Shown: positions 43,203-52,226, counted from the first letter of the stretch. The stretch is DNA of 64,000 nucleotides from an uncultured Geobacteraceae bacterium (GCA_903901875.1 CAIUSO010000091.1:1-64000); one strand, 5' to 3'. Numbers and translations: made by a program. The notes: generated from the sequence alone by a model not told the origin.

Positions 43203-44042
43203 ATGGCACTGGTTAATCATGCTAAAAAAGAAATCAATGCGAAAATTGTCTACTATGGTCCTCCGCACAGTGGTAAGGGTACCATACTGAATTACATCTA
43301 CACACGGATCAAACCATCGTTGCGGGGTGAGTTACGGGCCACTCCTGCCGGTTCCGACAATCTGCTTTTCTTTGACTTCAGTCCGTTTGAAGCTCCGCTC
43401 CCCAATGGGTATCATTTCCGGCTCCACATCTATACACTGACCGGATTGGTAACAAACCCGGCCACCTGGAAGATGATTCTCAAGGGGAGTGATGGTATCA
43501 TCATAGTGGCCGATCCGGCCCCGGAACGTATCCCTGAGGCCCGTGACTCTGTCTTGCGGCTTCGTGACTTTCTGGCGGCTTACGGCAAGGGGCTCCACGA
43601 AACACCGGCCATTCTCCAGCTTAACAGTGTCCACACCGGCACTCTGGCTACCACCGGGAGTGACCATCTGGTAGAACTTGACCTCCCGTCACTGCCGGTC
43701 AGCCACACCTCTGCCGCCAGCGGTGAAGGTGTGGTTGCCGCACTGACAACCCTGTCCCGCACCATCATTGAAAAGGCCACGACGGCAGAACCGGGACCAG
43801 TTGCCCCACATAACGCCGTAGTTCCCTCCCCAGAACAAATGATGGTAGCCGATGACCTTCCTCACCACCTCTTTTCTCCGGTTCCCCCTTCTACCGCACG
43901 TGAGGAGTTACCGCCTCTTGTTGTCCAGTCCCAGGATATCGTCTGTTCCGGGAGGGAAATTCGCATTCCTCTGGAGATCGGCCGGGGAAGTGATCTCCGC
44001 AGAGTGGTTGTTTCTGTTACCGTTGAGCTGGATCAGCAGTAA
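43203..44042 (+). CDS. MglA-like small GTPase with C-terminal extension
   Basis: 279 residues. Residues 1-190 match the MglA/Ras-like family: start NHAKKEINAKIVYYGPPHSGKGT with P-loop (19-27), the FFDFSP element, LHIYTLTGLVTNPATWKMILKGSDGIIIVADPAP in order. The base-recognition motif NKxD is degenerate (QLNSVHTG), so guanine specificity is uncertain. The C-terminal 85 residues are Pro-rich with a beta tail (EIRIPLEIGRGSDLRRVVVSVTVEL). MglA GTPases set cell polarity and motility; the fusion and the unknown partner upstream make this member unusual. Confidence 0.7.
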   Translation: MALVNHAKKEINAKIVYYGPPHSGKGTILNYIYTRIKPSLRGELRATPAGSDNLLFFDFSPFEAPLPNGYHFRLHIYTLTGLVTNPATWKMILKGSDGIIIVADPAPERIPEARDSVLRLRDFLAAYGKGLHETPAILQLNSVHTGTLATTGSDHLVELDLPSLPVSHTSAASGEGVVAALTTLSRTIIEKATTAEPGPVAPHNAVVPSPEQMMVADDLPHHLFSPVPPSTAREELPPLVVQSQDIVCSGREIRIPLEIGRGSDLRRVVVSVTVELDQQ

Positions 44043-44105
44043 AAGGCTCAGAGAAGTCTGCCGGATCCCAGACCGTCAATTATTGGGCCATCTGCCATGA
44101 TCGGC

Positions 44106-44134
44106 TTGTATACGGGCCCATATCATGCTATAGA
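44106..44134 (+). promoter_or_regulatory. Promoter candidate for the kinase-like/BON gene
   Basis: TTGTAT (44106-44111), 17-base spacer, TATAGA (44129-44134), followed by a GGAGGGTG ribosome site ahead of the ATG at 44170. A sigma-70 type match; an independent unit from the GTPase gene is suggested by the 127-base gap. Confidence 0.5.
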
Positions 44135-44169
44135 TGGGCGGTAAGATTCTCTCAAATGGAGGGTGAGTA

Positions 44170-45000
44170 ATGGCAATTATAACCGTGTCCCGCGAAATGG
44201 GCACCGGAGCATATCAGATAGCTTCTGAGGTGGCCCAGAGACTCAAGTACACCCTTATCGACGGACCGCGCATCAAGTCCCTCGCGGTAAAATATGGCCT
44301 CACTCCGGAGATGCTGGAGCTTGTCGATGAAAAGCCCCCCTCTTACGTTACCGCAGAAGATCGGAAACGGGCAGCGGCCCTTAACTCAATCGAGCTGATC
44401 ATTTTGGAACTTGCCCGCAAGGGAAATGTGGTCATCTACGGCAGGGGGGGACAGGATCTGCTGAAGGATTGCAGGAATATTCTCCGCCTCCGGTTTATTG
44501 CCGATTTTGAAGAGCGGGTTGAGCGTTTTGCCGAACGGGAGTGGATTGATCCCGACATGGCCCGTTCCCTCATTCGCCGGAGCGATCACCAGCGTGGCGG
44601 CTTCATTCACTTCTACTTTGACCGTGACTGGCGAGAATCTAACAACTACGACCTTGTTTTCAACACCTCCCGCCTGTCGGAAGCAACCATAGTCGAATGT
44701 ATTATTGCAACCACCCGTGAACCATCCTTCAAGGAATCTGATAAATCGGGAGCAGCTATCATTGACAGTGTCATCTTGTCAAAGAAAATTGAAACCGCCC
44801 TCCTGAACTCCCCCGTCCTGGAAGATTATCGCCCCTTTACCATTGAAATCGATAAAGGTGCAGTGTCCATCAGCGGGTATATCATCACCGAAGCGCAAAA
44901 AAATGCCGCCATCACAATTGTCAAATCGGTCAAGGGAGTTACCTCCGTTGAAGATAATATACAGGTAGTGGACTACAAGTCCTACAAGGAACATTTTTAA
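44170..45000 (+). CDS. Cytidylate-kinase-like protein fused to a BON domain
   Basis: 276 residues. The first 190 match the cytidylate-kinase-like (AAK6) family: AIITVSREMGTGAYQIASEVAQRLKYTLIDGPRI in order, VVIYGRGGQDLLKDCRNILRLRFIADFEERVERFAERE in order, and NNYDLVFNTSRLSEATIVECI. The G-x-G-x-x nucleotide loop (EMGTGAYQIA) lacks the classical GKS. The last 70 residues (RPFTIEIDKGAVSISGYIITEAQKNAAITIVKSVKGVTSVEDNIQVV in order) are a BON domain, which usually binds membranes or lipids. The combination suggests a regulatory kinase-like protein, not a CMP kinase. Confidence 0.75.
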   Translation: MAIITVSREMGTGAYQIASEVAQRLKYTLIDGPRIKSLAVKYGLTPEMLELVDEKPPSYVTAEDRKRAAALNSIELIILELARKGNVVIYGRGGQDLLKDCRNILRLRFIADFEERVERFAEREWIDPDMARSLIRRSDHQRGGFIHFYFDRDWRESNNYDLVFNTSRLSEATIVECIIATTREPSFKESDKSGAAIIDSVILSKKIETALLNSPVLEDYRPFTIEIDKGAVSISGYIITEAQKNAAITIVKSVKGVTSVEDNIQVVDYKSYKEHF

Positions 45001-45875
45001 GAGGCGGGTACGCTACTCCGTATACGTGTTATCCGTTCAGAGAGGGGGGCGAGAAGGGAACTGTCAAACTGCATCCCATCCCGCCCCCTTCCTATTTCCA
45101 GTCCTTCTTCAATACCATGATAATCGGAGCCGGCGGTCATAAGCAGACCATTCGCCAATGCCAAGCGTCGCAAGAACTCTATCTCCTGGGGCCACCCCAT
45201 ATTGTTAAACACCTCTATACCGTCAAGCCCCACCTGCTGAAGATCTGAAATAATGATCGCCAGCAGGTTCAAATCCTTGGTAATGCTGGTGGGATGGGCA
45301 AGCACGGCAACTCCCCCGATCCGGTGAATTTCGGCAATGGCTTCGTGTATCAGCCAGTAGCTTTTCGGGACGTTACACGGAATCAGGTAGCGGCGAAACG
45401 CATCCTCCACATTGTCAACATAGCCACGCTCCAGCAGAGCCCTGGCAATATGTGGACGTCCCATGACTCCCTGGGCAAAGGAGATCACCCGATTCCGCTC
45501 TATCGGAGTTCGTCCCTCGGCAAGAAGAGCATCGTTCACCTTTTCAAGGATCTGATCATTTCGCCCCTCCCGACGATGGCTGAATCCGTCAAGGTTCCGC
45601 AAAAACAGTGTATCAGAGTGGTCAATGCCATATCCCAGCAGATGCACGTCACGCCATTCGTTGAACTGAACTGAAAGTTCGACGGCCGGAATGACGTCAA
45701 TCCCCACAGCCACACCGGCAGCGGTTGCCCCGCTAATCCCGGAAACCGAGTCATGGTCAGCCAGTGCAACCACCTGGACATCATTATCTTTGGCCAAGGC
45801 TATAAGCTCTGAAGGGGAGTATGCACCATCTGAAAAATTTGAATGTATGTGCAGATCAATTTTCATAGAATGCAT
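44997..45875 (-). CDS. PHP-domain phosphoesterase (RNase AM/3',5'-nucleoside bisphosphate phosphatase-like)
   Basis: 292 residues from the ATG at 45875 (AGGT eight bases upstream); MKIDLH at 45866 is the alternative. Metal motifs: DLHIHSNFSDGAYSP, ALADHDSVSG, VIPAVELSV, then GRPHIARALLERG, GGVAVLAHPTSI and GSDYHG: all typical of the YciV/TrpH-type PHP family acting on nucleotides or 5'-RNA ends. The stop shares the bases TTAA with the convergent BON gene (four-base tail-to-tail overlap). Divergent from nth. Confidence 0.8.
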   Translation of the reverse strand: MHSMKIDLHIHSNFSDGAYSPSELIALAKDNDVQVVALADHDSVSGISGATAAGVAVGIDVIPAVELSVQFNEWRDVHLLGYGIDHSDTLFLRNLDGFSHRREGRNDQILEKVNDALLAEGRTPIERNRVISFAQGVMGRPHIARALLERGYVDNVEDAFRRYLIPCNVPKSYWLIHEAIAEIHRIGGVAVLAHPTSITKDLNLLAIIISDLQQVGLDGIEVFNNMGWPQEIEFLRRLALANGLLMTAGSDYHGIEEGLEIGRGRDGMQFDSSLLAPLSERITRIRSSVPAS

Positions 45876-45925
45876 ACTACGTGACCTGACAGAAAAGTAA
45901 AGGTACAAAAAGTAAAAAGGTACTA

Positions 45926-45954
45926 TTGCAGATGGCAACAGCATAGGCTAGAAT
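45926..45954 (+). promoter_or_regulatory. Promoter for nth, possibly leaderless
   Basis: TTGCAG (45926-45931), 17-base spacer, TAGAAT (45949-45954). The usual start would fall about seven bases on, at or next to the A of the ATG at 45961, so the message may be leaderless. There is no ribosome site between -10 and ATG. Confidence 0.5.
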
Positions 45955-45960
45955 CCGGCC

Positions 45961-46617
45961 ATGAAATCTATCAATATTCACACCTGCATCATGGCACTGC
46001 GTCAGGAATACACCCACTGGCAGACTCCGGCGGTCACCATCGTTGCCCAATGCAACGGCAGCCCGTACAAGGTGCTTGTCTCCTGTATCATATCGCTGAG
46101 GACCAAGGATGAAGTTACCGCCGCCGCATCGGCCCGGATCTTTGCCGTGGCCTCGACACCGGAGCTCATGACCCAGATTTCCCCGGAAGAAATTGCCCGG
46201 CTCATTTATCCGGCCGGATTTTATCACACCAAGGCGGCACAGATCTCCCTCCTGTCCCATCAATTGATGGACCAGTACGGAGGAACGGTACCCGACACAA
46301 TAGACACCCTGCTCCGTTTTAAAGGGGTAGGACGAAAAACGGCCAATCTGGTGATGACCCTTGGATTTGGAAAACCGGGCATTTGCGTCGATACCCATGT
46401 TCATAGAATATGCAACCGACTCGGCTATGTCTCGACAAAAAATCCGGACGAGACCGAAAAAATGCTGCGGCTTCAGCTCCCACCGGAATACTGGATTGAA
46501 ATAAACGATCTGCTGGTGGCATTCGGCCAGAACCACTGCCATCCGGTTTCACCGCGCTGCTCTACCTGTAAAGTCGCCGATATCTGCAACCGGATCGGCG
46601 TCACCGTATCGCGATAA
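45961..46617 (+). CDS. nth: Endonuclease III (DNA glycosylase/AP lyase)
   Basis: 218 residues. Removes oxidised pyrimidines and cleaves AP sites. HhH motif LLRFKGVGRKTANLVM with catalytic Lys126, VDTHVHRI with catalytic Asp144, and the iron-sulphur loop CHPVSPRCSTCKVADIC (C-x7-C-x2-C-x5-C) near the C-terminus, as in E. coli Nth. Another start at 45991 (MALRQEY) would trim 10 residues and leave room for a leader. Divergent from the PHP gene. Confidence 0.92.
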   Translation: MKSINIHTCIMALRQEYTHWQTPAVTIVAQCNGSPYKVLVSCIISLRTKDEVTAAASARIFAVASTPELMTQISPEEIARLIYPAGFYHTKAAQISLLSHQLMDQYGGTVPDTIDTLLRFKGVGRKTANLVMTLGFGKPGICVDTHVHRICNRLGYVSTKNPDETEKMLRLQLPPEYWIEINDLLVAFGQNHCHPVSPRCSTCKVADICNRIGVTVSR

Positions 46618-46730
46618 TCCATTATCCTGATAAAAAGCGCAGTCCACTGTATTTGATTATTGCATGACAACAAAAACTCATATAAATTGGAACATTATTA
46701 TATTATATACCCACCTGTAGGAGGTATCGC

Positions 46731-47597
46731 ATGTTACAGAAAATAGGTTTTATCGGATTGGGAACTGTCGGGCGCCATATGGCCGCCAATCTGGCCAAGG
46801 GAAACTACGAATTGACGGTTTTTGATACGGAGCGCGCGGTTGTAGAGGAAGTTGCCGCTGCCGGGGCCCATGCCGCCGGGTCGGCCTATGAGGCTGCCAA
46901 GGGGCGTGATCTGGTCATCGCCATACTTCCGGAAGGTGACGAACTGGGGCCGCTCTTTTTCGGTGAAGAAGGGATCCTGGCCGGCATCGAAAGTGGTGCC
47001 ATCCTTGCGGATATGGGCTCCCACTCACTGGAAACGACCATGAAACTGAATGAAGAGTGTGCCCGGAAAAACGTTCAGTTCCTCGATGCGCCGGTGTGGG
47101 GGAGTAAGGACCATGCCGTCAACGGGCTCATGACCATCATAACCGCCGGGGACCCGGCATTAGCCGGTAAATGTCGGGAACCGTTCTCATTTTTCGGGCT
47201 TAACACTATCCACGTGGGACAGATCGGCGACGCAACCAAGATGAAGTTCATCGTCAACCTGGTACAGGCAGAACTGGTGCAGGTTCTGGCTGAGGGCCTG
47301 GTCTTTGGTGAGAAAATGGGCTTCAATGCAGACAAGATCCTTGAAGTGCTGGATACCCGAGGCGTGGCATCTCCCCTCTTCCACCAGAAGGGTCGGGCCA
47401 TGGCACGGGGCGATTTCTCGCGCAGTCTGGCCCTTAAATATGTCAACGACCAGTTGCATATGGTCATGAATGCCGCCCGACTGGTTGGTCTAACCCTGCC
47501 TGCCGCCGAATCGGCAAGCAAGGTCTACCAGGCTGGCGTCGATGCCGGTCTGGGGGAAGAAGATTTTTCTGCCGTCATCAAGGTGCTGCGCAAGTAA
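46731..47597 (+). CDS. Beta-hydroxyacid dehydrogenase (3-hydroxyisobutyrate dehydrogenase/succinic semialdehyde reductase family)
   Basis: 288 residues. Rossmann start KIGFIGLGTVGRHMAANLAKGNYELTVFD; substrate loop FLDAPVWGSKDHAVNGLMTIITAGD (DAPVxGs..a..G.l); catalytic lysine in GDATKMKFIVNL. The family reduces short aldehyde acids such as succinic semialdehyde or glyoxylate with NAD(P)H; Geobacter members of this group have been characterised as such. AGGAGG precedes the ATG. Followed by a terminator. The exact substrate is not settled by sequence. Confidence 0.8.
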   Translation: MLQKIGFIGLGTVGRHMAANLAKGNYELTVFDTERAVVEEVAAAGAHAAGSAYEAAKGRDLVIAILPEGDELGPLFFGEEGILAGIESGAILADMGSHSLETTMKLNEECARKNVQFLDAPVWGSKDHAVNGLMTIITAGDPALAGKCREPFSFFGLNTIHVGQIGDATKMKFIVNLVQAELVQVLAEGLVFGEKMGFNADKILEVLDTRGVASPLFHQKGRAMARGDFSRSLALKYVNDQLHMVMNAARLVGLTLPAAESASKVYQAGVDAGLGEEDFSAVIKVLRK

Positions 47598-47620
47598 TTG
47601 ACTCCGTTGAGATTACTCCC

Positions 47621-47657
47621 AATCGGGCGTCCAGTGCATCGGGCGCCTGATTTTTTT
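47621..47657 (+). terminator. Intrinsic terminator after the dehydrogenase gene
   Basis: Stem AATCGGGCG (47621-47629) and CGCCTGATT (47644-47652) with one G-T pair and a 14-base loop; the 3' arm runs into TTTTTTT (47651-47657). It separates the dehydrogenase from ruvC. Confidence 0.75.
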
Positions 47658-47674
47658 GGTTCCAGGAGCAGACC

Positions 47675-48211
47675 ATGATTGTTCTCGGCATCGACCCCGG
47701 ATCACGCATCACCGGGTATGGCATTGTCAAAATGTCCGGCAATCGTCTGATTCATGTTGACAACGGTGCCATATTCACCGACTCTGCAACTGATTTCGCC
47801 GGGCGACTCAAAACAATTTTTGACGGACTTCTCGAAATTATTGCCGAGTTTGGTCCCGATCAGGTTGCCATTGAGAATATCTTTTTTTCCACCAATGCCC
47901 AGAGTGCCCTCAAACTGGGACAGGCGCGGGGTGCGGCCATCGTGGCAGCGGTCCACAGCGGCCTGCCGGTTTCCGAATACAGTGCTCTCCAGGTCAAACA
48001 GGCGGTGGTTGGACAGGGACGGGCAGAAAAGGGGCAGGTTCAGAAAATGCTCAAGGTGCTGCTGGGCTTGCCGGAAGTACCTCAAGCCGATGCCGCCGAT
48101 GCCCTGGCAGTGGCGATCTGTCATATTAATTCACACGGACTCAGGCATATATCTGCCTACCGGGGCACCGATAACCGTAAAAAATCATCCTGGAGGGATA
48201 TAAAACCATGA
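47675..48211 (+). CDS. ruvC: Crossover junction endodeoxyribonuclease RuvC
   Basis: 178 residues. Acidic catalytic residues: [12 protein letters not shown] (Asp6/7), [23 protein letters not shown] with Glu about 67, and [14 protein letters not shown] near 140. Resolves Holliday junctions. Its end overlaps the ruvA start (ATGA at 48208), so it is expressed as ruvCA; ruvB does not follow in this window. Confidence 0.95.
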   Translation: MIVLGIDPGSRITGYGIVKMSGNRLIHVDNGAIFTDSATDFAGRLKTIFDGLLEIIAEFGPDQVAIENIFFSTNAQSALKLGQARGAAIVAAVHSGLPVSEYSALQVKQAVVGQGRAEKGQVQKMLKVLLGLPEVPQADAADALAVAICHINSHGLRHISAYRGTDNRKKSSWRDIKP

Positions 48212-48807
48212 TCGCCCTGCTTACCGGCCTGATTGCCCAGAAGAGTCCCGACCACATCGTACTGGACGTTGGGGGGGTCGGCTACCGGGTTCATATCCCC
48301 TTTTCCACCTACTATGAACTTCCCGAAGCGGGGGGAAGCACGTCCCTCCACATTCACACGTCGGTGCGCGAAGATGCCATCTTGCTCTATGGCTTTCGCA
48401 CCCTGCTGGAAAAGTCGTTTTTTCAATTATTGATTGGGGTATCCGGTGTGGGACCAAAGCTTGCAAGGGACATTCTTTCCAATATCCAGCCGGGCCACTT
48501 GGCTCAGGCCCTGGCCCAGGGTGACATTCACAAGCTGTCAACCATCCCGGGCATCGGCAAAAAAACGGCGGAGCGATTGGTCCTTGAACTGAAAGACAAG
48601 GTGGCGAAACTTGATATCGGCACCTTGCCAACCACTGAGCGACGTGACATCCCGGATGACCATGTAACGGAAGATGTCATATCGGCACTGCTCAACCTGG
48701 GATACAAGGAACCGGTTGTTCGAAAAGCCGTGGCAAACCTGGATGCAGGAAGCGGGGTTGGGGTAGAAGAGCTTCTGAAACGTGCTTTGAAAATGCTTAT
48801 GAGGTAA
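48208..48807 (+). CDS. ruvA: Holliday junction branch migration protein RuvA
   Basis: 199 residues. N-terminal OB fold ([30 protein letters not shown] in order), two HhH motifs ([14 protein letters not shown] and [22 protein letters not shown] in order), C-terminal domain III for RuvB contact ([19 protein letters not shown]). Immediately followed by the GAF/HD-GYP gene at a distance of two bases, an unusual neighbour in place of ruvB. Confidence 0.95.
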   Translation: MIALLTGLIAQKSPDHIVLDVGGVGYRVHIPFSTYYELPEAGGSTSLHIHTSVREDAILLYGFRTLLEKSFFQLLIGVSGVGPKLARDILSNIQPGHLAQALAQGDIHKLSTIPGIGKKTAERLVLELKDKVAKLDIGTLPTTERRDIPDDHVTEDVISALLNLGYKEPVVRKAVANLDAGSGVGVEELLKRALKMLMR

Positions 48808-48809
48808 CC

Positions 48810-49919
48810 ATGACTACCACTTTTTCCGTCAGCTCCAATGAGAAAAGGAAACTGCATCTGCTTATGGAAGTGGCAGCACTTATTAACTCGTCACTTAACC
48901 TGGGAGAGATCAAACGACTTGCCGTGGAAACCGCCACCAGTTGTGTTGAAGCCGATGCCGCCAGCCTGTTACTGCTGGACTTTGAAACCCGCGAATTATA
49001 TTTTGAGGCAACGACCGGCGAAAAAGGCAATCAGCTCAGAGAGATTCGGCTGAAACCGGGTCAGGGAATCGCCGGATGGGTCGCCCTGAGGGGTGGCGCT
49101 CTCATCATTGATGATGCCGGGAAGGACAAGCGTTTTAACGCTGACGTTGATCGGGCAACCGGATACACGACACGGAACATACTGGCAGTACCGGTTGCCA
49201 GTAAAGAGCGTATGGTAGGCGTACTCCAGGCCGTCAACAAAAAGGTTGGTGATTTTTCCACCGATGACCTGGACATACTTGAAACACTGGCACATCAAGT
49301 TGGAACCGCCATCGAAAATGCCCTTCTCTATCAGGAACAGCGTGAGACCTTTTTAGGAATCACCATGGCATTTGCCGAGGCCCTTGAAAAACGAGATACC
49401 TACACGGGAGGTCACACCAGAAGAGTGTGTGAATACAGTCTGGCGATTGCACGTCATCTCAGTCTCCCTGAAGAAATGCTCGAAGAGATCCGGCTATCGG
49501 CCATTCTTCACGATATTGGTAAAATTGGCGTGCCCGACCGGGTACTTCAGAAACCGGGCAAACTTGAGCCTGAAGAGTTTGCCGAAATGAATCTTCATCC
49601 GGTGATCGGTTCGGAAATTCTTGAGCATGTCAAGTCATTGCGCCCCATGCTCGGCGGGGTCCGCAATCACCATGAGAAATTTGACGGTACCGGCTATCCG
49701 GATAAAAAGAAAGCGGAGGAAATTCCTCTCACGGGCCGGATTATCGCTGTGGCAGATTCCTTTGATGCCATGACTTCCACCCGTCCTTATCGCACGGCTC
49801 TGAGCCACGAGACAGCATTACAGGAACTGGTGACCTGCAGTGGCAGGCAATTCGACCCGGCAGTGGTGGAGGCTTTCCTGGACGTATACAAGACAGGGGC
49901 CCTCTCCTGTTGTTCCTGA
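48810..49919 (+). CDS. GAF - HD-GYP protein, probable c-di-GMP phosphodiesterase
   Basis: 369 residues. GAF domain at about 15-170 (AALINSSLNLGEIKRLAVETATSCVEADAASLLLLD in order; GQGIAGWVALRGG). HD-GYP domain at about 190-360: TYTGGHTRRVCEYSLAIA, LSAILHDIGKIGVPDRVLQKPGKL, ILEHVKSL, NHHEKFDGTGYPD, VADSFDAMTSTRPYR, all metal-site residues present. It would hydrolyse c-di-GMP in response to a ligand at the GAF domain. It starts two bases after ruvA, so it may share that transcript. Confidence 0.88.
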   Translation: MTTTFSVSSNEKRKLHLLMEVAALINSSLNLGEIKRLAVETATSCVEADAASLLLLDFETRELYFEATTGEKGNQLREIRLKPGQGIAGWVALRGGALIIDDAGKDKRFNADVDRATGYTTRNILAVPVASKERMVGVLQAVNKKVGDFSTDDLDILETLAHQVGTAIENALLYQEQRETFLGITMAFAEALEKRDTYTGGHTRRVCEYSLAIARHLSLPEEMLEEIRLSAILHDIGKIGVPDRVLQKPGKLEPEEFAEMNLHPVIGSEILEHVKSLRPMLGGVRNHHEKFDGTGYPDKKKAEEIPLTGRIIAVADSFDAMTSTRPYRTALSHETALQELVTCSGRQFDPAVVEAFLDVYKTGALSCCS

Positions 49920-50016
49920 ATGGTCATTTCAGGCCGCCCGCAGGTGCTTTTTTGTTCACCCTGTTACTACTATTAAGACTGCATACGGCAGTAAAAAACA
50001 CTCTGGAGGAAACACC

Positions 50017-50418
50017 ATGTACAACAACTCACGATTATCGCTTGCTTTTCTTTTTGTCTGCCTGATGGGGGCATCAATCCCCGCCCACGCTGAGAGTGTT
50101 GAGGAAACAATACAATGGGCAGGACAGGGCGACGAAATGGCCCAGTTGAAATTGGGACAGATGTACAACAAGGGTGTAGGCGTCACCAAAAACAAAGCCG
50201 AATCGGTTAAATGGATCAAAAAATCAGCCGAACAGGGAAATTCAGATGCCCAGGCGCTGCTTGGCATTAGATATTTAAATGGGGACGGAGTAGCTGAAGA
50301 CAAAACAGAGGCGATAAAATGGTTTCAGAAAGCAGCTGACCAGGGAAACGAAACGGCTCTTCAAACCCTCACGGTACTGGGGGTAAAAAACAGTACTCCT
50401 GAGAAGAAGAGCAACTGA
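50017..50418 (+). CDS. Exported Sel1-repeat protein
   Basis: 133 residues from the ATG at 50017 with GGAGG upstream. Signal peptide LSLAFLFVCLMGASIPAHA, cut after AHA. Two complete Sel1 repeats follow: AQLKLGQMYNKGVGVTKNKAESVKWIKKSAEQGNSDAQALLGIRYLNGDGVAEDKTEAIKWFQKAADQGN in order. Sel1 helical repeats bind other proteins in the periplasm. Neighbour of the FlgO-like lipoprotein gene. Confidence 0.8.
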   Translation: MYNNSRLSLAFLFVCLMGASIPAHAESVEETIQWAGQGDEMAQLKLGQMYNKGVGVTKNKAESVKWIKKSAEQGNSDAQALLGIRYLNGDGVAEDKTEAIKWFQKAADQGNETALQTLTVLGVKNSTPEKKSN

Positions 50419-50573
50419 AACTGCGAAGTTAACGGATATTTATTGAAGAACATCTTCAGAAACAGTTATTATTGTCGATAGTATAGTTACAGCTTTTGTT
50501 TCTGGGATGCCTGCGAACGGGCAGTGCATTAACAGGGCAACTGAATTTAATCCGACAGACTGAAGGAATCCAT

Positions 50574-51278
50574 ATGCAGCCATTATTTAAAGCCCTTGTT
50601 ATCGTAACGTCACTGCTGGCCATTTCTGGCTGCACTACCCTTTCAAATCTGTTCAGCGGTAAAAAAAGCCCCAGTCCCGACCAGGTGGTGTCTCCAGCTA
50701 ACAATAACGAGCAACATAGCAACACTATTGACACACTGAATACCAATCAGCGATATGTAGCCAATGAGCCTCCCATAACACTCGACAACAACTCAACAGT
50801 GGGTCGCTTTAATGCCAGAATGGCATTCCTTGCCGATCAACTGGAACGGAATGCTGATCGTAAAAGTCTGGCAAATACGGTTATCATATCGAGCTTCACC
50901 GATTTAAACAAAATAACCCAGACGACAGGATTCGGACGCCTCGTCGCCGAAAGCCTCATGCATGAATTACAAGTGAGAAAATGGCAGGTTTATGAAATAC
51001 GACTTGCAAACAACATTCTCATTAATGAAAGTGGTGAGTTTTCCTTAAGCCGTGACATTACAAAACTGAAGGAAATGTATAAAATCGGAGGAATCGTAGC
51101 GGGCACCTATTCAATCGTTGACGGTAACGTTGTTGTCAATGCCCGGGCAATGGATATCAATACCGGAATAGTCTTTTCATCGGCCCAGACCGTAATGCCG
51201 TCACACTGGTTTACCGAGATTATGCTCACCGATGATGAACACTTGATGAAGCCCATGAAAATAATGGGTTCCCCGTAA
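50574..51278 (+). CDS. FlgO-domain lipoprotein
   Basis: 234 residues from the ATG at 50574. Lipobox LLAISGC after a short hydrophobic signal, so Cys24 is probably acylated. The domain FNARMAFLADQLERNADRKSLANTVIISSFTDLNKITQTTGFGRLVAESLMHELQVRKWQVYEIRL in order belongs to the FlgO family (outer membrane protein first tied to flagellar stability in Vibrio). The family is broad, and no flagellar structural genes are seen here, so a flagellar role is not certain. Confidence 0.8.
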   Translation: MQPLFKALVIVTSLLAISGCTTLSNLFSGKKSPSPDQVVSPANNNEQHSNTIDTLNTNQRYVANEPPITLDNNSTVGRFNARMAFLADQLERNADRKSLANTVIISSFTDLNKITQTTGFGRLVAESLMHELQVRKWQVYEIRLANNILINESGEFSLSRDITKLKEMYKIGGIVAGTYSIVDGNVVVNARAMDINTGIVFSSAQTVMPSHWFTEIMLTDDEHLMKPMKIMGSP

Positions 51279-51283
51279 GTCGG

Positions 51284-51682
51284 CTACAGCATCATAAGCG
51301 TAGTTGTGCCGTGGGCCACCGGTTTTCCCTCCTCATTGACAATTTTTACCGTGAGGGATGCCGTCTTTCTCCCGAGATGTACAATATCCGAACGTGCGAT
51401 CAGACGTTCTCCCACGGCGGCCGGCCTGACATAGTTCACCGTAAGGTTAACAGTCGTACACATCACCCCCGAGGGGAGCAGTGGCCGGGGAAAGAATGAA
51501 ACGGTATCAATGAGGGTTGCAATTAATCCACCGTGGGCACCACCATAATAATTCTGGTGAATCTCACTTACCAGCACCTCCATAATGGCAAATGAGTCGC
51601 CGATCTCCTGAAGACGAATATTGAGAGTCTTAAGAAGAGACATATTATTGCATGATTCAATTGTCGCCGGATCAATGTTCAT
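51284..51682 (-). CDS. PaaI-like hotdog thioesterase
   Basis: 132 residues from the ATG at 51682 (AGGA seven bases upstream); it overlaps the preceding PLD gene by 11 bases. Hotdog motif HQNYYGGAHGGLIATLIDTVSFF, with the HGG loop, VNLTVNYVRPAAVGERLIARSDIVHLGRKTASLTVKIVNEEGKPVAHGTTTLM in order. Probably an acyl-CoA or aryl-CoA thioesterase; substrate unknown. Convergent with the FlgO-like gene, five bases apart. Confidence 0.82.
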   Translation of the reverse strand: MNIDPATIESCNNMSLLKTLNIRLQEIGDSFAIMEVLVSEIHQNYYGGAHGGLIATLIDTVSFFPRPLLPSGVMCTTVNLTVNYVRPAAVGERLIARSDIVHLGRKTASLTVKIVNEEGKPVAHGTTTLMML

Positions 51683-52226
51683 ACGCTGTCCTGTAATATG
51701 GTTCAGAATGTGCTTTATGCTCATCAAAATTATTCAGATATTTATCGACAAGTCCCCTGTTACCCTTGATAACAAGTAAGTTCTCGGCATTTTTTTCTTC
51801 AGCCGCTTTGGTAAAGTTAAAGCTTCCGGTGACCAGAACACGCTGGTCTATGATGATCACTTTGTTGTGTGCAATGGCGTGCCTGTCATCGATAAAGGTA
51901 GGAATACCGGCGTGGGTCACAAAATCAGCTGCGGTGTATTTTTCTCGCCGTTGGGACTTGTCCAGAACGATCTCAATCCTGACCCCTCTTTTCAATGCAG
52001 AGATCAATGCATTGGCAATGGGAGCACTGGTGAAAGAATACGCCTGGACCCTGATTTCACTTTTGGAAGCCTCTATTTCCCTGATAACCGCCTCAGATGC
52101 ACCGCCCCTCGGTGAAAAATAGACCGCAGTTGTTCCGATGGACCTGATCTCCTCAGCCGAAACCATGGTGACAACGATACAGCAGACAAAAAGTATGGCG
52201 AGGCTCCATTGTTTCATACTATCCAT
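51672..52226 (-). CDS. Exported phospholipase D-like nuclease (Nuc family)
   Basis: 184 residues. Signal peptide WSLAILFVCCIVVTMVSAEE; one HKD motif HNKVIIIDQRVLVTGSFNFTKAAEEKNAEN (in order, about 118-147), preceded by VRIEIVLDKSQRREKY. This matches the small bacterial Nuc/EndA-type PLD endonucleases that act as dimers in the periplasm or outside. It might degrade DNA for nutrients or protect against incoming DNA. An internal ATG at 52217 is also a possible start. Confidence 0.82.
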   Translation of the reverse strand: MDSMKQWSLAILFVCCIVVTMVSAEEIRSIGTTAVYFSPRGGASEAVIREIEASKSEIRVQAYSFTSAPIANALISALKRGVRIEIVLDKSQRREKYTAADFVTHAGIPTFIDDRHAIAHNKVIIIDQRVLVTGSFNFTKAAEEKNAENLLVIKGNRGLVDKYLNNFDEHKAHSEPYYRTAYEH

